A DNA stretch of 64,000 bases, taken from Halobacillus andaensis (lineage in GTDB: Bacteria; Bacillota; Bacilli; Bacillales; Halobacillaceae). Of the stretch, positions 37,337 to 49,669 are shown piece by piece. The position numbers and the translations under genes are program-made. The stretch's first letter is position 1. Each line of letters starts with the position of its first letter. The notes below the pieces were generated by a model. The model was given only the letters and a program-made list of their open reading frames with translations. It ran no database searches and was not told the DNA's origin. The stretch lies in NCBI RefSeq assembly GCF_014636475.1, contig NZ_BMEL01000003.1:372001-436000 (forward strand). The letters are read 5' to 3'.

Positions 37337-38805
37337 TAGCGCGCACCTCCAAGGGACGGACGTTGTTTATGGAAGTCTGTCGCCTGTTCATAAGCATGAG
37401 CAGCACGATAAACGCTGCTCTCATCAAAGTGTCGGCCGATAATTTGCAGGCCGATTGGTAATCCATCAGATGAGAAGCCACAAGGAACAGAGATTCCTGG
37501 CACACCAGCTAAGTTGACTGGAATGGTTAAGATATCGTTCGCATACATCGTTAGTGGATCATCAATGATCTCTCCAACTTTAAACGCTGGGGTAGGCGTG
37601 GTCGGCCCTACAATGACGTCATAGTCTTCAAGAACTTTTTCGAAGTCGTTCTTAATTAATGTACGAACTTGCTGGGCTTTTTTGTAATACGCATCGTAGT
37701 AACCAGAGCTAAGTGCAAAGGTTCCAAGCATGATACGTCGCTTCACTTCGTCTCCAAAGCCTTCAGAACGGGAACGCTTGAACATATCAAGCATCGTTTC
37801 CGCATTCTCCGTGCGCTGTCCGTATCGTACACCATCAAAGCGGGCAAGGTTAGCGGACGCTTCTGAAGAAGAGATCAGGTAGTATGTCGCTACGGCGTAT
37901 TTAGAGTGAGGCAGGGATACTTCGTCCCAAGTCGCTCCAAGCTCTTCATACTTTTTAAGTGCGGCTTGAACGGCCTCTTTCACTTCAGGTGCTACACCTT
38001 CGCCGAGATACTCTTTAGGTACGGCAATTTTCAACCCTTTTACATCACCTGTAAGAGCGTCTGTATAGCTTGGGACCTCAACGTTCGCGGAAGTGGAGTC
38101 CATATTGTCATAGCCTGCGATGGTTTCTAGCAGGTACGCGTTGTCTTCAACAGAGCGGGTAATCGGTCCGATTTGGTCTAAGGAAGATGCGAATGCAATT
38201 AAACCAAAACGGGAAACACGGCCGTAGGTAGGTTTTAGGCCGACAACGCCGCAGAATGCCGCTGGCTGGCGGATGGAACCACCTGTATCAGAACCAAGTG
38301 AAAATGGTACTTCGCCGGCAGCTACAGAAGCAGCTGATCCACCGCTGGATCCGCCCGGGACGTAATCAGTATTCCATGGGTTACGTGTCGTATAGTAGCT
38401 GGAGTTTTCATTGGAAGAACCCATGGCAAACTCGTCCATATTCAGCTTACCGATGGTTACAGATTTCGCTTCGTTCAGCTTATTCACAACGGTCGCATTG
38501 TAAAGCGGATCCTCGAAGTTATCAAGAAACTGGCTGGCTGCCGTGGTACGCAAGCCTTTAGTAACGATGTTATCCTTAACACCAATTGGCAGACCAAAAA
38601 GCTTAGCCGCATCATCGCCGCGCGTTTCATCTAGTTCAGCTGCTTGTTTTAGGGCAGCTTCTTTATTTAATGTAAGGAAGGCTTTGACTTGATCGTCCAC
38701 TTCCTCAATTCGATTGTACGATTCATTGACTAAATCCGTTACAGTAATTTCTTTACTATGTAGCTTATCTTTCAACTCACGTAAAGAATGTTCAAACAAA
38801 GACAT
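37336..38805 (-). CDS. gatA: Glu-tRNA(Gln) amidotransferase subunit A
   Basis: The 489-residue amidase subunit that frees ammonia from glutamine. Catalytic Lys lies in [10 protein letters not shown] (about residue 77), and the Ser-cis-Ser-Lys triad is completed by [16 protein letters not shown] and [14 protein letters not shown]. Length and ends are normal. It begins 12 bases after gatC with GGAGGG before the ATG. Essential in Bacillaceae without glutaminyl-tRNA synthetase. Confidence 0.97.
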   Translation of the reverse strand: MSLFEHSLRELKDKLHSKEITVTDLVNESYNRIEEVDDQVKAFLTLNKEAALKQAAELDETRGDDAAKLFGLPIGVKDNIVTKGLRTTAASQFLDNFEDPLYNATVVNKLNEAKSVTIGKLNMDEFAMGSSNENSSYYTTRNPWNTDYVPGGSSGGSAASVAAGEVPFSLGSDTGGSIRQPAAFCGVVGLKPTYGRVSRFGLIAFASSLDQIGPITRSVEDNAYLLETIAGYDNMDSTSANVEVPSYTDALTGDVKGLKIAVPKEYLGEGVAPEVKEAVQAALKKYEELGATWDEVSLPHSKYAVATYYLISSSEASANLARFDGVRYGQRTENAETMLDMFKRSRSEGFGDEVKRRIMLGTFALSSGYYDAYYKKAQQVRTLIKNDFEKVLEDYDVIVGPTTPTPAFKVGEIIDDPLTMYANDILTIPVNLAGVPGISVPCGFSSDGLPIGLQIIGRHFDESSVYRAAHAYEQATDFHKQRPSLGGAR

Positions 38806-38817
38806 GAAATACCCTCC

Positions 38818-39108
38818 CTATTCCAAAATGGATGGGACTTTGAATTGTCCATCCTGATGATCTGGTGCGTTTTTTAATGCATCTTCTTTTTCAATCCATT
38901 TCTTCGGTTCATCTTTACGCATGACATTCTGCAAATCAAGAACGTGTGTCGTCGGCTCTACGCCTTCAGTATCCAGTTCATTCAATTGCTCAGCGTACGT
39001 AATGATATCGTCAAGCTGCTTCGTGAAAAGATCAGCTTCTTCTTCCTTAATAGAAAGACGGGCCAAGTGAGCCACGTGTTTCACTTCTTCTTTACTAATT
39101 CGGGACAT
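38818..39108 (-). CDS. gatC: Glu-tRNA(Gln) amidotransferase subunit C
   Basis: The 96-residue subunit that wraps around and stabilises GatA. It begins [20 protein letters not shown], typical for GatC. The start is ATG 39108 after GGAGGTAATGAC; a longer frame from 39147 would add 13 residues that cover the promoter -10 and ribosome site. It is the first gene of gatCAB. Confidence 0.96.
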   Translation of the reverse strand: MSRISKEEVKHVAHLARLSIKEEEADLFTKQLDDIITYAEQLNELDTEGVEPTTHVLDLQNVMRKDEPKKWIEKEDALKNAPDHQDGQFKVPSILE

Positions 39109-39142
39109 GTCATTACCTCCATTCGATCTCACATAATATATG

Positions 39143-39172
39143 ATCATACCAAAAATCTATTTTCATACGCAA
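39143..39172 (-). promoter_or_regulatory. Probable promoter of gatCAB
   Basis: On the minus strand TTGCGT (39172-39167) and TATGAT (39148-39143) are 18 bases apart, 35 bases before the gatC start codon. Confidence 0.6.
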
Positions 39173-39267
39173 CGTACAGCTTTACACCCTTCCTATCATA
39201 ACATAAAGCGAAACTTCATTCAGGGGGTTTTTCCTGAATGTTAGTTGAGCCAATCGGGCGCAGGGAT

Positions 39268-39393
39268 TCTGACATTTGAGATGTTTTTTCTGACATTTGG
39301 AGCGTTTTTCCTGATATTTGGGCTGGTTTTTCTGACATTATTAGCGTTTTTTCTGACATTATATGAATTAATTCTGACATTTACAAAAAGTCC
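39268..39393. repeat. Six-unit tandem array with exact 21-bp period
   Basis: The motif TCTGACATT (CCTGATATT in unit 3) starts at 39268, 39289, 39310, 39331, 39352 and 39373, always 21 bases apart. Units 1-4 also share the GCGTTTTT-type tail (GATGTTTTT, GAGCGTTTTT, CTGGTTTT, AGCGTTTTT); units 5 and 6 are more diverged. The last unit contains the stop codon of the NERD gene (39381-39383). A frame across the array would give a seven-residue hydrophobic repeat but has no ribosome site, so I treat it as DNA or RNA structure, not a gene. Confidence 0.92.
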
Positions 39394-40310
39394 AGCCTGT
39401 ATCTCCTTCCTTTCGTTTTTCCCACTGGATTCAACGATTGGATAATGCTCCTTGCTATTCTTTCAGAGTCAATTTGTAAGAACCAGCGCAACTCTCGATT
39501 TGTAATACTCTCCTCCACCAGCAGCCGGTAATCCCGCAAGCTCTCTATGTGGGCATCCGCCGAAACATATCCACAGTAAGTACACTTCCACTTACCGTAC
39601 CCCCTCAACATAGGCAGAGTGCTGCAGCTTGAGCAATGCACGCCCACCCGCAGTTCTTCTTTCTTTATTTTATACTTTTGAAGCAAATCAATTTTGCGTG
39701 GTACGTGAGCCTGTTTCAGCTCTTCACCCATACGTAGTAACTCATTTTGCCCTAGCACTCGCTGCGCATACTTACTTTCCAGCTCATTTATTTTAAAAGG
39801 AAGATAGGCGCTGTGGATGACGGAGGGGTTGGAAGTATGAATAATAGTAGAGGGTTTACTTATGACGATGAGGGTTTCAATGGGGAGTTCAGTGTATTGA
39901 TGTGCGTTGAGCCATTTTCGCAAATAATTTTTTTGCCTTCTCACTTGCAGCAAAGGGTCGAGAAATGCTTCTTCTTTTCCATCGAGCGTGCGAATCATCT
40001 GATGCCGCTCTTCATCAAAGGTTAAAGTGCCGGTAAAATTCTTCACTTCGATGATCGTTATAAAATTGTCTGCTAGGAGCAGGGTGTCCAGCTGTACGAA
40101 AAGTTCATCAACGGCGAACCGGATATCATGGAGGATATGAGAATGAGGAGGTATTTGCTGGAGGTGATAATTCAGGGCTTCTTCTCCACGGAACCCTGCT
40201 CTCGCCAGTAAAAGGTCTTTTTCAATTTCATCTCTTCTCAAATTCGCCCTTCTCTGCAGTGCTTCGAGTGCTAGCATCTGGTCCGGCTTTCTTCTTTCTT
40301 TTACAATCAT
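39381..40310 (-). CDS. NERD-domain nuclease-related protein with C-terminal zinc ribbon
   Basis: A 309-residue protein. The NERD domain (about 40-160) shows RAGFRGEEALNYHLQQIP, LFVQLDTLLLADNFITIIEVKN and its catalytic-type E-x-K, as in restriction-endonuclease-like folds. The middle is helical; the C-terminus has CSSCSTLPMLRGYGKWKCTYC, a zinc ribbon that may bind nucleic acid. ATG 40310 is chosen because AGAGGAGG stands eight bases upstream; a longer frame from 40346 lacks this. It interrupts the B. subtilis gatC-opuE order. Its 3' end runs into the 21-bp array. The function of NERD proteins is mostly unknown. Confidence 0.85.
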   Translation of the reverse strand: MIVKERRKPDQMLALEALQRRANLRRDEIEKDLLLARAGFRGEEALNYHLQQIPPHSHILHDIRFAVDELFVQLDTLLLADNFITIIEVKNFTGTLTFDEERHQMIRTLDGKEEAFLDPLLQVRRQKNYLRKWLNAHQYTELPIETLIVISKPSTIIHTSNPSVIHSAYLPFKINELESKYAQRVLGQNELLRMGEELKQAHVPRKIDLLQKYKIKKEELRVGVHCSSCSTLPMLRGYGKWKCTYCGYVSADAHIESLRDYRLLVEESITNRELRWFLQIDSERIARSIIQSLNPVGKTKGRRYRLDFL

Positions 40311-40365
40311 GGCTTTCCTCCTCTTTTTGGTACCAGGTACCGGCAATGTTCTTTATTATCATAGC

Positions 40366-40398
40366 AAAAAAAGATCTCCAGCGATGAGCTGGAGATCT
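40366..40398 (-). terminator. Terminator after putP
   Basis: Eleven-bp perfect stem AGATCTCCAGC with GCTGGAGATCT (40372-40382 and 40388-40398), followed on the minus strand by TTTTTTTG. Confidence 0.9.
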
Positions 40399-40410
40399 CC
40401 TTCTGTTCTA

Positions 40411-41919
40411 TTATTTACGAACTGCTTCTTCAAATTCTGCAATAACTTCTTTAGGTGGTGTACCTGCTAAACTTACTAAGATCGCAGCAATACCACTTAA
40501 GATAAAGCCTGGCAGCAGCTCATAAAGGTCGAAAATACCGCCGCTTAAGTTAGCCCAAAGGATAACGGTGATCGCTCCAACGATAATACCAGCCAGCGCG
40601 CCGTTACGTGTAATGTTTTTCCAGAATAGGGACAGCACAATGATAGGACCGAATGCTGCACCAAATCCTGCCCAAGCATAGGAAACAAGCTCGAGTACTG
40701 TACTATCTGGATTACCTGCAAGCAGGAGAGCGATAAGTGCGATACCTGCAACAGCGATACGTCCAACCCATACAAGCTCACGGTCAGAAGCATTTTTACG
40801 GAAAATCGCTTTGTAAAAGTCTTCTGCCAGAGCGGAAGATGATACGAGCAATTGAGAGTCAATTGTACTCATAATAGCGGATAGAATCGCAGCTAACAAA
40901 ATACCTGCAATAATAGGGTGGAACAAGATTTGAGAGAACGCAATGAAGATCGTTTCAGGGTTATCGAGCATCTGAACGCCGCCCTCATTTACTAGTGAAG
41001 CACCAAAGCTGCCTAATCCCTCTACTTCATTTGTTGCCATGTAAGCTAGTCCAAATAAACCTGTGAAAATGGCACCGTAAAGACCGATAACCATCCACCC
41101 AATCCCGATTAAGCGTGCTTTTGGCACGTCGTTAGGTGAACGCAAAGCCATAAAACGTACGACAATGTGAGGCTGACCAAAGTAACCAAGTCCCCATGCC
41201 AGAGAAGAAATAATGGCTAGTGCACCTACACCTTGCACCATTTGCAGGTGTCCTGGTTCAATTTGACCTACTGCATTGATCGCTTCACTAAAACCACCCA
41301 GCTCCTGGGCTGCCACAATTGGAACGGCGATTAAAGCTAAGAACATTAAAATACCTTGTACGAAGTCCGTCCAACTAACGGCTAAGAATCCGCCAAGGAA
41401 AGTATAAGAAATGGTTACAATTGCACCAATCCATAAAGCCTGAGTGTAAGATAAATCAAACGATGCCTCAAAAAGTGTAGCGCCGGCTACTAGTCCGGAC
41501 GATGTGTAAAAAGTAAAGAATACTAAAATTACAAGTGCAGAAATGACACGTAAGATATGAGAGTGATCGTGAAAACGATTCTCCAAATAGTCTGGAACAG
41601 TAATTGCATCCTGAAAGACTTCGGTAAATACACGAAGACGACGCGCTACAAACTGCCAGTTTAAGTAAGCACCAATGGCTAAACCTACACCGATCCATGC
41701 TTCTGCTAAACCTGAAGCATAAATAGCACCCGGTAAACCTAATAGTAACCAGCCACTCATGTCTGATGCTCCGGCACTAAGTGCGGCTACTCCTGGAGTT
41801 AATCGACGACCACCTAATACATAATCAGATAAATCGCTTGTTATACGGTATGAGGCAAAACCAATCAACAACATACCAATGAGATAGACGATAAACGTAA
41901 TTAAAGTTGCTGAACCCAT
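40411..41919 (-). CDS. putP: Sodium/proline symporter
   Basis: SSS-family importer, 502 residues, 13 helices. Marks include GGRRLTPGVAALSAGASDMS near residue 37, WLLLGLPGAIYASGL, and the sodium-site region SAIMSTIDSQLLVSSSALAEDFYK around residue 340. Position before gatCAB and after camS matches B. subtilis opuE, an osmotically induced proline importer, but a P5C dehydrogenase gene next to it suggests catabolic use as well. GGAAGGAG before its ATG lies inside the end of a 42-residue membrane gene six bases upstream, so the two are coupled. Confidence 0.93.
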   Translation of the reverse strand: MGSATLITFIVYLIGMLLIGFASYRITSDLSDYVLGGRRLTPGVAALSAGASDMSGWLLLGLPGAIYASGLAEAWIGVGLAIGAYLNWQFVARRLRVFTEVFQDAITVPDYLENRFHDHSHILRVISALVILVFFTFYTSSGLVAGATLFEASFDLSYTQALWIGAIVTISYTFLGGFLAVSWTDFVQGILMFLALIAVPIVAAQELGGFSEAINAVGQIEPGHLQMVQGVGALAIISSLAWGLGYFGQPHIVVRFMALRSPNDVPKARLIGIGWMVIGLYGAIFTGLFGLAYMATNEVEGLGSFGASLVNEGGVQMLDNPETIFIAFSQILFHPIIAGILLAAILSAIMSTIDSQLLVSSSALAEDFYKAIFRKNASDRELVWVGRIAVAGIALIALLLAGNPDSTVLELVSYAWAGFGAAFGPIIVLSLFWKNITRNGALAGIIVGAITVILWANLSGGIFDLYELLPGFILSGIAAILVSLAGTPPKEVIAEFEEAVRK

Positions 41920-41925
41920 GTTTTT

Positions 41926-42054
41926 TTATTCGCTCCTTCCGGTAAATAGTGTGATTAATGATAGAATAATTAAAATTGGCATTGGTACAAACAGCCAAAA
42001 CCATGATGCGCCTGAAAGTGAATATTGTCCTGCAGCGGTAGCTAGTTCAAACAC
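41926..42054 (-). CDS. Small symporter-accessory membrane protein, 42 residues
   Basis: GTG at 42054 follows GGAGGTGACATC, an excellent ribosome site. The product begins MFELATAAGQYSLSGASWFW, then one hydrophobic helix (LFVPMPILIILSLITLF), and ends TGRSE at a TAA six bases before putP. This resembles small accessory proteins found directly upstream of SSS-type symporter genes, which probably stabilise or assist the transporter. TATAAT with a weak -35 stands about 25 bases upstream. It is too short for common gene finders. The remaining 42055-42440 stretch is AT-rich and I see no other gene. Confidence 0.85.
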   Translation of the reverse strand: MFELATAAGQYSLSGASWFWLFVPMPILIILSLITLFTGRSE

Positions 42055-42440
42055 GATGTCACCTCCAATTTTTGTATTATACACTTCTATGCAATATTAA
42101 AATAATTCAGAATGCCTGCAAATCAGGCACAGAAGTGAAAAAAGCCAAACACAGGTACAACTATATCATAATATAATTGTTAGAACATTGCAAAAATTAT
42201 AATATTAACGTTTTTGTGTATAATTATACACATTATCAGGTCATATGCATAAATTTTTACGATATAGATGATATCTATTCATTAAATTTTATAAATAAAA
42301 ATTTCATCCAGCAGTTATATTTATTCTGTAAAGGGGCTTTTTTCCTAAATCGAAAGGCTGCATCTTCCTTATGTATAGTTATCTTCAAACTTTACGATTT
42401 TATCAACAAAAAATATAAAACAACGAGGCCATATTTTATC

Positions 42441-42473
42441 ATAAAAAGAGAGCGGCCATAAAGGCAGCTCTCT
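42441..42473 (-). terminator. Terminator after the P5C dehydrogenase gene
   Basis: Stem AGAGAGC with GCTCTCT (42447-42453 and 42467-42473), extended by GGCC/GGC pairing, followed on the minus strand by TTTTTATG. Confidence 0.8.
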
Positions 42474-42483
42474 TAATCGTTAG

Positions 42484-44034
42484 TTACAACATTTCGGAAG
42501 TTGTTTTTCCTTGCATATGGTGAATCAAGTAATCAGGTCCTCCTGCTTTTGAATCGGTTCCTGACATATTGAAGCCGCCGAAAGGATGATATCCCACAAT
42601 GGCAGCTGTACAGCCGCGGTTAAAGTATAAATTTCCAACGTGGAAATCTTCACGTGCTTTTTCTTGATTTTGACGATTGTTTGTAATGACAGCGCCTGTT
42701 AAGCCGTACTCCGTATTGTTCGCAATATCAATCGCTTCGTCAAATGTCTTCGCTTTCGTAAAGCCGACCACAGGGCCGAAAATTTCTTCTTGCATAATAC
42801 GGGCGTCTGGAGCTAAATCAGCAAACACAGTCGGCTCAATAAACCAGCCTTTACTGTCATTTCCTTTTCCTCCTGTAACAAGCTTGCCTTCCTGTTTACC
42901 AATTTCAATGTAGTTTAAAATTTTATCATAAGCTGCCTGATCAATAACCGGCCCCATATACGTGTCGTGCGCCGTTGGATCACCATAGGATACACTTTCT
43001 TTCGTTTTAGCTGCCACTTTATCCAGCAGCTCATCATAAACATCTTCATGAGCTACAACACGTGAACAGGCGGAGCATTTTTGGCCTGAAAAACCAAAGG
43101 CTGAATAAGTAATCGCATCAGCTGCTAATTCTAAATCAGAATCTTTGTCCACAACGATGGTATCTTTTCCACCCATTTCAATGATCGTGCGTTTTAGCCA
43201 TTTCTGTCCTGGGTGTACCTTGGCTGCACGTTCAAAAATACGTGTCCCTACTTCTCGAGAACCAGTGAAACTTACGAAACGAGTACGGGGATGATCGACA
43301 AGGTAGTCGCCTACTTCTTTTCCGCTTCCCGGAATATAGTTAATCACTCCAGCTGGAAGACCTGCTTCCTCTAAAACTTCCATCATTTTATACGCAATGA
43401 TTGGAGTCGTGCTGGCTGGTTTAAGAAGAACCGTATTTCCTGAGACCATGGAAGCTACTGTTGTTCCACACATAATAGCGAATAAGAAGTTCCACGGTGA
43501 AATAACCACGCCCACGCCAAGTGGTATGTAATGGAATCGGTTATTCTCTATTGGACGAGAGTTAATTTCAACCCCTTTATCGATTTCAAGCATTTGACGA
43601 CCATAGTATTCTAAGAAATCAATTGCTTCTGCTGTATCTGCATCAGCTTCCTTCCATGGCTTTCCGCCTTCTTTTACAAGATGAGCGGTAAACTCATGCT
43701 TGCGGCGGCGGACAATGGCTGCTGCACGGAACAAAATGTCGGCACGAAACTGTGCTTTTGTCTTGCGCCACCAATTAAAGGTATCATCTGCAATTTGGTG
43801 TGCTTTTTCAGCTAGATCTTGATTAGCTTTTGCTACGTATCCAATCACTTCTTTTTTATTAGCCGGATTGACCACTTTTATTTTGTCATCCGTCATGATC
43901 CGTTCTCCACCAATAATTAAAGGATATTCCTTTCCTAAGTCTCCTTCGACCTGCTTAATTGCATCTTCTAGAGCTTTACGATTTTCCTCCACACTAAAGT
44001 CTGTAAATGGTTCATGTTTGTAAGGTACTACCAT
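42484..44034 (-). CDS. rocA: 1-pyrroline-5-carboxylate dehydrogenase
   Basis: NAD-dependent aldehyde dehydrogenase oxidising glutamate semialdehyde to glutamate in proline and arginine breakdown. The 516-residue form begins [20 protein letters not shown], typical of RocA/PutC. The catalytic Glu lies in [12 protein letters not shown] and the catalytic Cys in [13 protein letters not shown] 44034 follows GAGGAGGCGG; a start at 44052 would add six residues over the ribosome site. It lies between camS and putP, where B. subtilis has no such gene, and no proline dehydrogenase is in the window. Confidence 0.95.
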   Translation of the reverse strand: MVVPYKHEPFTDFSVEENRKALEDAIKQVEGDLGKEYPLIIGGERIMTDDKIKVVNPANKKEVIGYVAKANQDLAEKAHQIADDTFNWWRKTKAQFRADILFRAAAIVRRRKHEFTAHLVKEGGKPWKEADADTAEAIDFLEYYGRQMLEIDKGVEINSRPIENNRFHYIPLGVGVVISPWNFLFAIMCGTTVASMVSGNTVLLKPASTTPIIAYKMMEVLEEAGLPAGVINYIPGSGKEVGDYLVDHPRTRFVSFTGSREVGTRIFERAAKVHPGQKWLKRTIIEMGGKDTIVVDKDSDLELAADAITYSAFGFSGQKCSACSRVVAHEDVYDELLDKVAAKTKESVSYGDPTAHDTYMGPVIDQAAYDKILNYIEIGKQEGKLVTGGKGNDSKGWFIEPTVFADLAPDARIMQEEIFGPVVGFTKAKTFDEAIDIANNTEYGLTGAVITNNRQNQEKAREDFHVGNLYFNRGCTAAIVGYHPFGGFNMSGTDSKAGGPDYLIHHMQGKTTSEML

Positions 44035-44164
44035 GTAAAACCGCCTCCTCATTCTGTAGGGTTAGACGCTTTATTTTTTGAAAATTATTACGTTAAGCGC
44101 TTCCACAAAATATTTTATCGTATGTTTATTGTTTCTTCAAATTATTTCAATTAAACGTGAAAGG

Positions 44165-44203
44165 TTTAAAAAAAGCCACGACGGGATGTAAACCATCATG
44201 GCT
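44165..44203 (-). terminator. Terminator after camS
   Basis: Twelve-bp stem with two G-T pairs (44172-44183 and 44192-44203), then TTTTTTT on the minus strand. Confidence 0.85.
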
Positions 44204-44211
44204 TTCTTAAA

Positions 44212-45387
44212 CTATTCATAAATATGGACGAAAGGTTCTTCCTGCCCAGGTTTTTTTACAATTAAACTTTCCTGCTGATCCATGCTATTGATTTTCACTT
44301 CTACAGCATAATGATCTTCAAACATTTCCATAACAAGGCTGTATACATATTGAGTAAATCCAGTGACCTCTGTATGTGAGTCAAACTGTATAGGGATGTC
44401 TATTTTCACTTCATGAAGTTCATCATCGACGTAAAAACCGTTTGCTATCATACCAACAAAGTTCGGGAAGTAATCTGAAACCTCTGATCGGAAATCCGAA
44501 AAAACTTCGGCATCATCAAAATGTTCTTCCTCTGCTTCATCCGATGGGAAGAGCACATATTCTTCATCAATATCTGCCCAGCCGCCTACCGTATTGTCAG
44601 ACCCTTCAGCATATCCTTTACTTAAAAAGTTACCTGGTGATTCAGCATTATCTTCCTCTTCTTCATAAATGGCAAACATAACAGGCACGTCCTGCAGCTC
44701 TTCTCGTTCCCGTAACCTTTCTAAGATCTTATCCGCATATTCCTGTCCTCGTGACAACGATTCACTCGTTGAAATATTTTCTGAATACTCGCGGCCTTCT
44801 GCTTGAAAGTCATAAATCGAACGCATGGATATTCCAATGGTTAATCCTGCCACTTCCACGACATCATCGTCTTGTCGAACTAAGTAGTCTTGCTCCACTA
44901 TGTTTGAAATGTAGCGGGGGTTCTCACGGAAATCTTCTTCTGAGGCAGAATCTTCATCTAGTTCTGGGTTAAGTCCGTAAACATTTCCTGTTTCTTCCGG
45001 ATTATCAGGATCTTCCGGCTCCTCGTATCTTCCCAGCCAGCTTAACAGTGTGCTCTCATCAAGAAATTGACCCGGCTGGAAATAATAATCTTCTGTGCTG
45101 AAATATTCCTTGGAATGGCGCTGCAAGCCGCCTTCAAATTCAGCTATATCAAGACGGTTTCCCATTTGGTTGGTCGTCACTCCACGGGCAGCCGAGATTT
45201 TCGACTCGCCTTCTGTTAAAATCATCCGATACGAATCATCTGATAAATCGTAGTTTGGGATGATCGCTTTTTCATCACTATCTTCGTCCGTCGTTTCGCG
45301 AACAACCTCATCTGTATTATCGTATACGGGTGTACACGCGCTGACAATCAGGATCATAGCTAACCAAACGGCGTGTAGCTTCCTCAT
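44212..45387 (-). CDS. CamS family sex-pheromone lipoprotein
   Basis: A 391-residue secreted lipoprotein (YerH/CamS family). The signal peptide ends in the lipobox VSAC with lipidated Cys18. The mature part is strikingly acidic (EEEEDNAESPG, SDEAEEEHFDDAEVF), as expected for surface proteins of halophiles. In staphylococci and enterococci the cleaved signal peptide of this family gives a pheromone-like peptide; whether that holds here is unknown. It follows ligA by 15 bases, as B. subtilis yerH does. Confidence 0.92.
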   Translation of the reverse strand: MRKLHAVWLAMILIVSACTPVYDNTDEVVRETTDEDSDEKAIIPNYDLSDDSYRMILTEGESKISAARGVTTNQMGNRLDIAEFEGGLQRHSKEYFSTEDYYFQPGQFLDESTLLSWLGRYEEPEDPDNPEETGNVYGLNPELDEDSASEEDFRENPRYISNIVEQDYLVRQDDDVVEVAGLTIGISMRSIYDFQAEGREYSENISTSESLSRGQEYADKILERLREREELQDVPVMFAIYEEEEDNAESPGNFLSKGYAEGSDNTVGGWADIDEEYVLFPSDEAEEEHFDDAEVFSDFRSEVSDYFPNFVGMIANGFYVDDELHEVKIDIPIQFDSHTEVTGFTQYVYSLVMEMFEDHYAVEVKINSMDQQESLIVKKPGQEEPFVHIYE

Positions 45388-45402
45388 TTATTCCACTCCC
45401 CA

Positions 45403-47406
<2,004 letters not shown>

Positions 47407-47418
47407 CTACTCACGTCC

Positions 47419-49647
47419 TTACACTTTCGTAATCGGTGCAAACCTGGCAATTAATCGTTTGATTCCTGTTGGCGCTGGGAAGGCGATATCCAGCTCCATA
47501 TCTTCGCCTTCACCTTGAACTTTAACCACCGTTCCTTCTCCCCATTTTTTATGAGAAGCTTTATCCCCAGGCTGCCAGGAAACCTTCTCCCCGCCTGACG
47601 TCGTTTTTTCTTTCTTAACAGCGCGTTTTTTCGGCGCTGGTTTTGCAGATGCTGCTGCCCCTGGTTCACGCTTTTGGTTGAAGAATGGCAGCGATTCTTT
47701 CTCTTCTTTTCCTTCTAATAAATCTTGGGGAATCTCATGGATAAACCGGCTGATCGGATTCATATTGGTGCGCCCGTATAACGTACGCATTTTTGCATGC
47801 GTAAGGTACAGCTGACGCTCGGCTCTTGTAATACCTACATATGCCAGACGCCTTTCCTCTTCCATTTCATCGTCATCCATTAACGAACGGGTATGCGGGA
47901 ATACATTTTCTTCCATCCCTATTAAAAATACCACTGGAAACTCTAGACCTTTTGCTGAGTGCAAGGTCATTAACGTAACCGTGTCGTCACTCGCTGGATC
48001 ATCATTCATTGAATCGATATCAGCAATTAACGCCAAGTCCGTTAAAAACGCAATTAATGTTTTATCTTCTGCAGTATCTTCAAAGTTTTTGGTCACTGAC
48101 TTGAATTCTTCAATGTTTTCTAAACGGCTCTGCGCTTCTAAACTTTTCTCGTTTTTCAGCATTTCCTCGTAACCTGTCACTTCAATAACCTCGTTGACCA
48201 TATCTGTCGCTGACAGAAATTCCTGCTGCTGGGTCCAATTTCGGATCATTTGATAAAAGTTCATCACAGACTTGGCCGCTTTGGCACTTACCCCGACGAA
48301 ATCGATTTCTGCGGCTGCTTCATAAAGCGAAATATCTTGGGCTGCTGCATATGCTTGTAGTTTATCCAGGCTTGTTTTTCCTACGCCTCGTTTCGGTTCA
48401 TTTACGACACGCTGGAAGCTTAAATCATCGTTTGGATTTGCGATCAGTCTTAAGTAAGCAAGTAAATCTTTAATCTCTTTACGATCGTAGAACTTCGTGC
48501 CTCCAACCATTTGATAAGGTACACCGGACTTCACAAACGTTTCTTCAATCGTTCGAGATTGCGCATTTGTACGGTATAAAATCGCTACGTCTTTATACTG
48601 AAAACTTCCGCTGCGTACAAGGTCTTCAATCTGATCGGTCACATAAAAGGCTTCTTCCCTTTCTGTACCCGCTTCTTTGTATTGAATTTTCGTACCGCCG
48701 CTATTATCCGTCCATAGGTTTTTAGCTTTTCGTCCGCTGTTATTGGCGATTACTTTGTTGGCAGCATTTAAGATGAGTTCTGTAGACCGATAATTTTGCT
48801 CCAGCAAGATCGTTCTTGCGTTCGGATAGTCTTTCTCAAAGGATAGGATGTTCGTAATATCTGCCCCTCTCCAACGGTAAATGGATTGGTCAGAATCACC
48901 TACTACACATAGATTTTGGTAACGGCTGGCTAGATGCTTAACGAGCTGATACTGAGCATGGTTCGTATCTTGATACTCGTCCACGTGAATATATTGAAAG
49001 CGGCGCTGGTAATACTCTAAAACTTCTGGCAAACGGTCAAAGAGCGTTAAAGTCTGCATAATTAAGTCGTCAAAATCCAGCGACTGATTTTTGCGCAGCT
49101 TTTTTTGATATCCTTTATAAATCTGAGCAATTTGCTCTTCATGCAAACTGTTTGCCTCACGCTCATATTGCTCCGGTGTAATAAGTTCGTTCTTAGCGTT
49201 GCTGATCGCCCCGATCATCGCGCGGGGATCCCATTTTTTTGGATCGAGATTCAATTCTTTTAACACTTGTTTGATGACGGATTGCTGATCACTTGAATCT
49301 AAAATAGAAAAGTTACGATCGTAGCCGATGCGATCAATATCACGTCTAAGAATACGCACACACATGGAGTGGAACGTAGACATCCATATCTTTTCAGCTT
49401 CGACGCCTACTAATGACTCGACTCGCTCTTTCATTTCGCGTGCTGCTTTGTTTGTAAATGTAATAGCTAAAACGTTTCGTGGAGAGACCTCTCTCTCATC
49501 TAGTAAATAAGCGATTCGGTGAGTAAGTACTCTCGTTTTTCCACTTCCCGCTCCGGCCATAATAAGAAGCGGCCCCTCGGTATGGGTGACCGCATTTCTC
49601 TGTTGTTCATTCAACCCTTTCACTAGAGGGTGGATTGCTTGTGTCAT
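47419..49647 (-). CDS. pcrA: ATP-dependent DNA helicase (UvrD/Rep type)
   Basis: SF1A 3'-5' helicase of 742 residues that removes proteins and RecA from DNA. Walker [12 protein letters not shown] (about 31-41), Walker [12 protein letters not shown], motif [19 protein letters not shown], and [19 protein letters not shown] are all present. The C-terminal tail ends in a Tudor-like [10 protein letters not shown] segment that binds RNA polymerase in PcrA. GGAAGG precedes the ATG. It is essential in B. subtilis. Confidence 0.97.
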   Translation of the reverse strand: MTQAIHPLVKGLNEQQRNAVTHTEGPLLIMAGAGSGKTRVLTHRIAYLLDEREVSPRNVLAITFTNKAAREMKERVESLVGVEAEKIWMSTFHSMCVRILRRDIDRIGYDRNFSILDSSDQQSVIKQVLKELNLDPKKWDPRAMIGAISNAKNELITPEQYEREANSLHEEQIAQIYKGYQKKLRKNQSLDFDDLIMQTLTLFDRLPEVLEYYQRRFQYIHVDEYQDTNHAQYQLVKHLASRYQNLCVVGDSDQSIYRWRGADITNILSFEKDYPNARTILLEQNYRSTELILNAANKVIANNSGRKAKNLWTDNSGGTKIQYKEAGTEREEAFYVTDQIEDLVRSGSFQYKDVAILYRTNAQSRTIEETFVKSGVPYQMVGGTKFYDRKEIKDLLAYLRLIANPNDDLSFQRVVNEPKRGVGKTSLDKLQAYAAAQDISLYEAAAEIDFVGVSAKAAKSVMNFYQMIRNWTQQQEFLSATDMVNEVIEVTGYEEMLKNEKSLEAQSRLENIEEFKSVTKNFEDTAEDKTLIAFLTDLALIADIDSMNDDPASDDTVTLMTLHSAKGLEFPVVFLIGMEENVFPHTRSLMDDDEMEEERRLAYVGITRAERQLYLTHAKMRTLYGRTNMNPISRFIHEIPQDLLEGKEEKESLPFFNQKREPGAAASAKPAPKKRAVKKEKTTSGGEKVSWQPGDKASHKKWGEGTVVKVQGEGEDMELDIAFPAPTGIKRLIARFAPITKV

Positions 49648-49669
49648 GTGGACACCTTCCTTTTACTAA

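Noticed and set aside
39245-39445. 66-codon plus-strand frame with a heptad-like hydrophobic repeat
   Set aside because: The heptads only reflect the 21-bp DNA period; no ribosome site, and its end overlaps the NERD gene.
42177-42461. 94-codon plus-strand frame upstream of putP
   Set aside because: Very AT-rich, Asn/Tyr/Phe-dominated translation, no ribosome site, and runs through the P5C dehydrogenase terminator.
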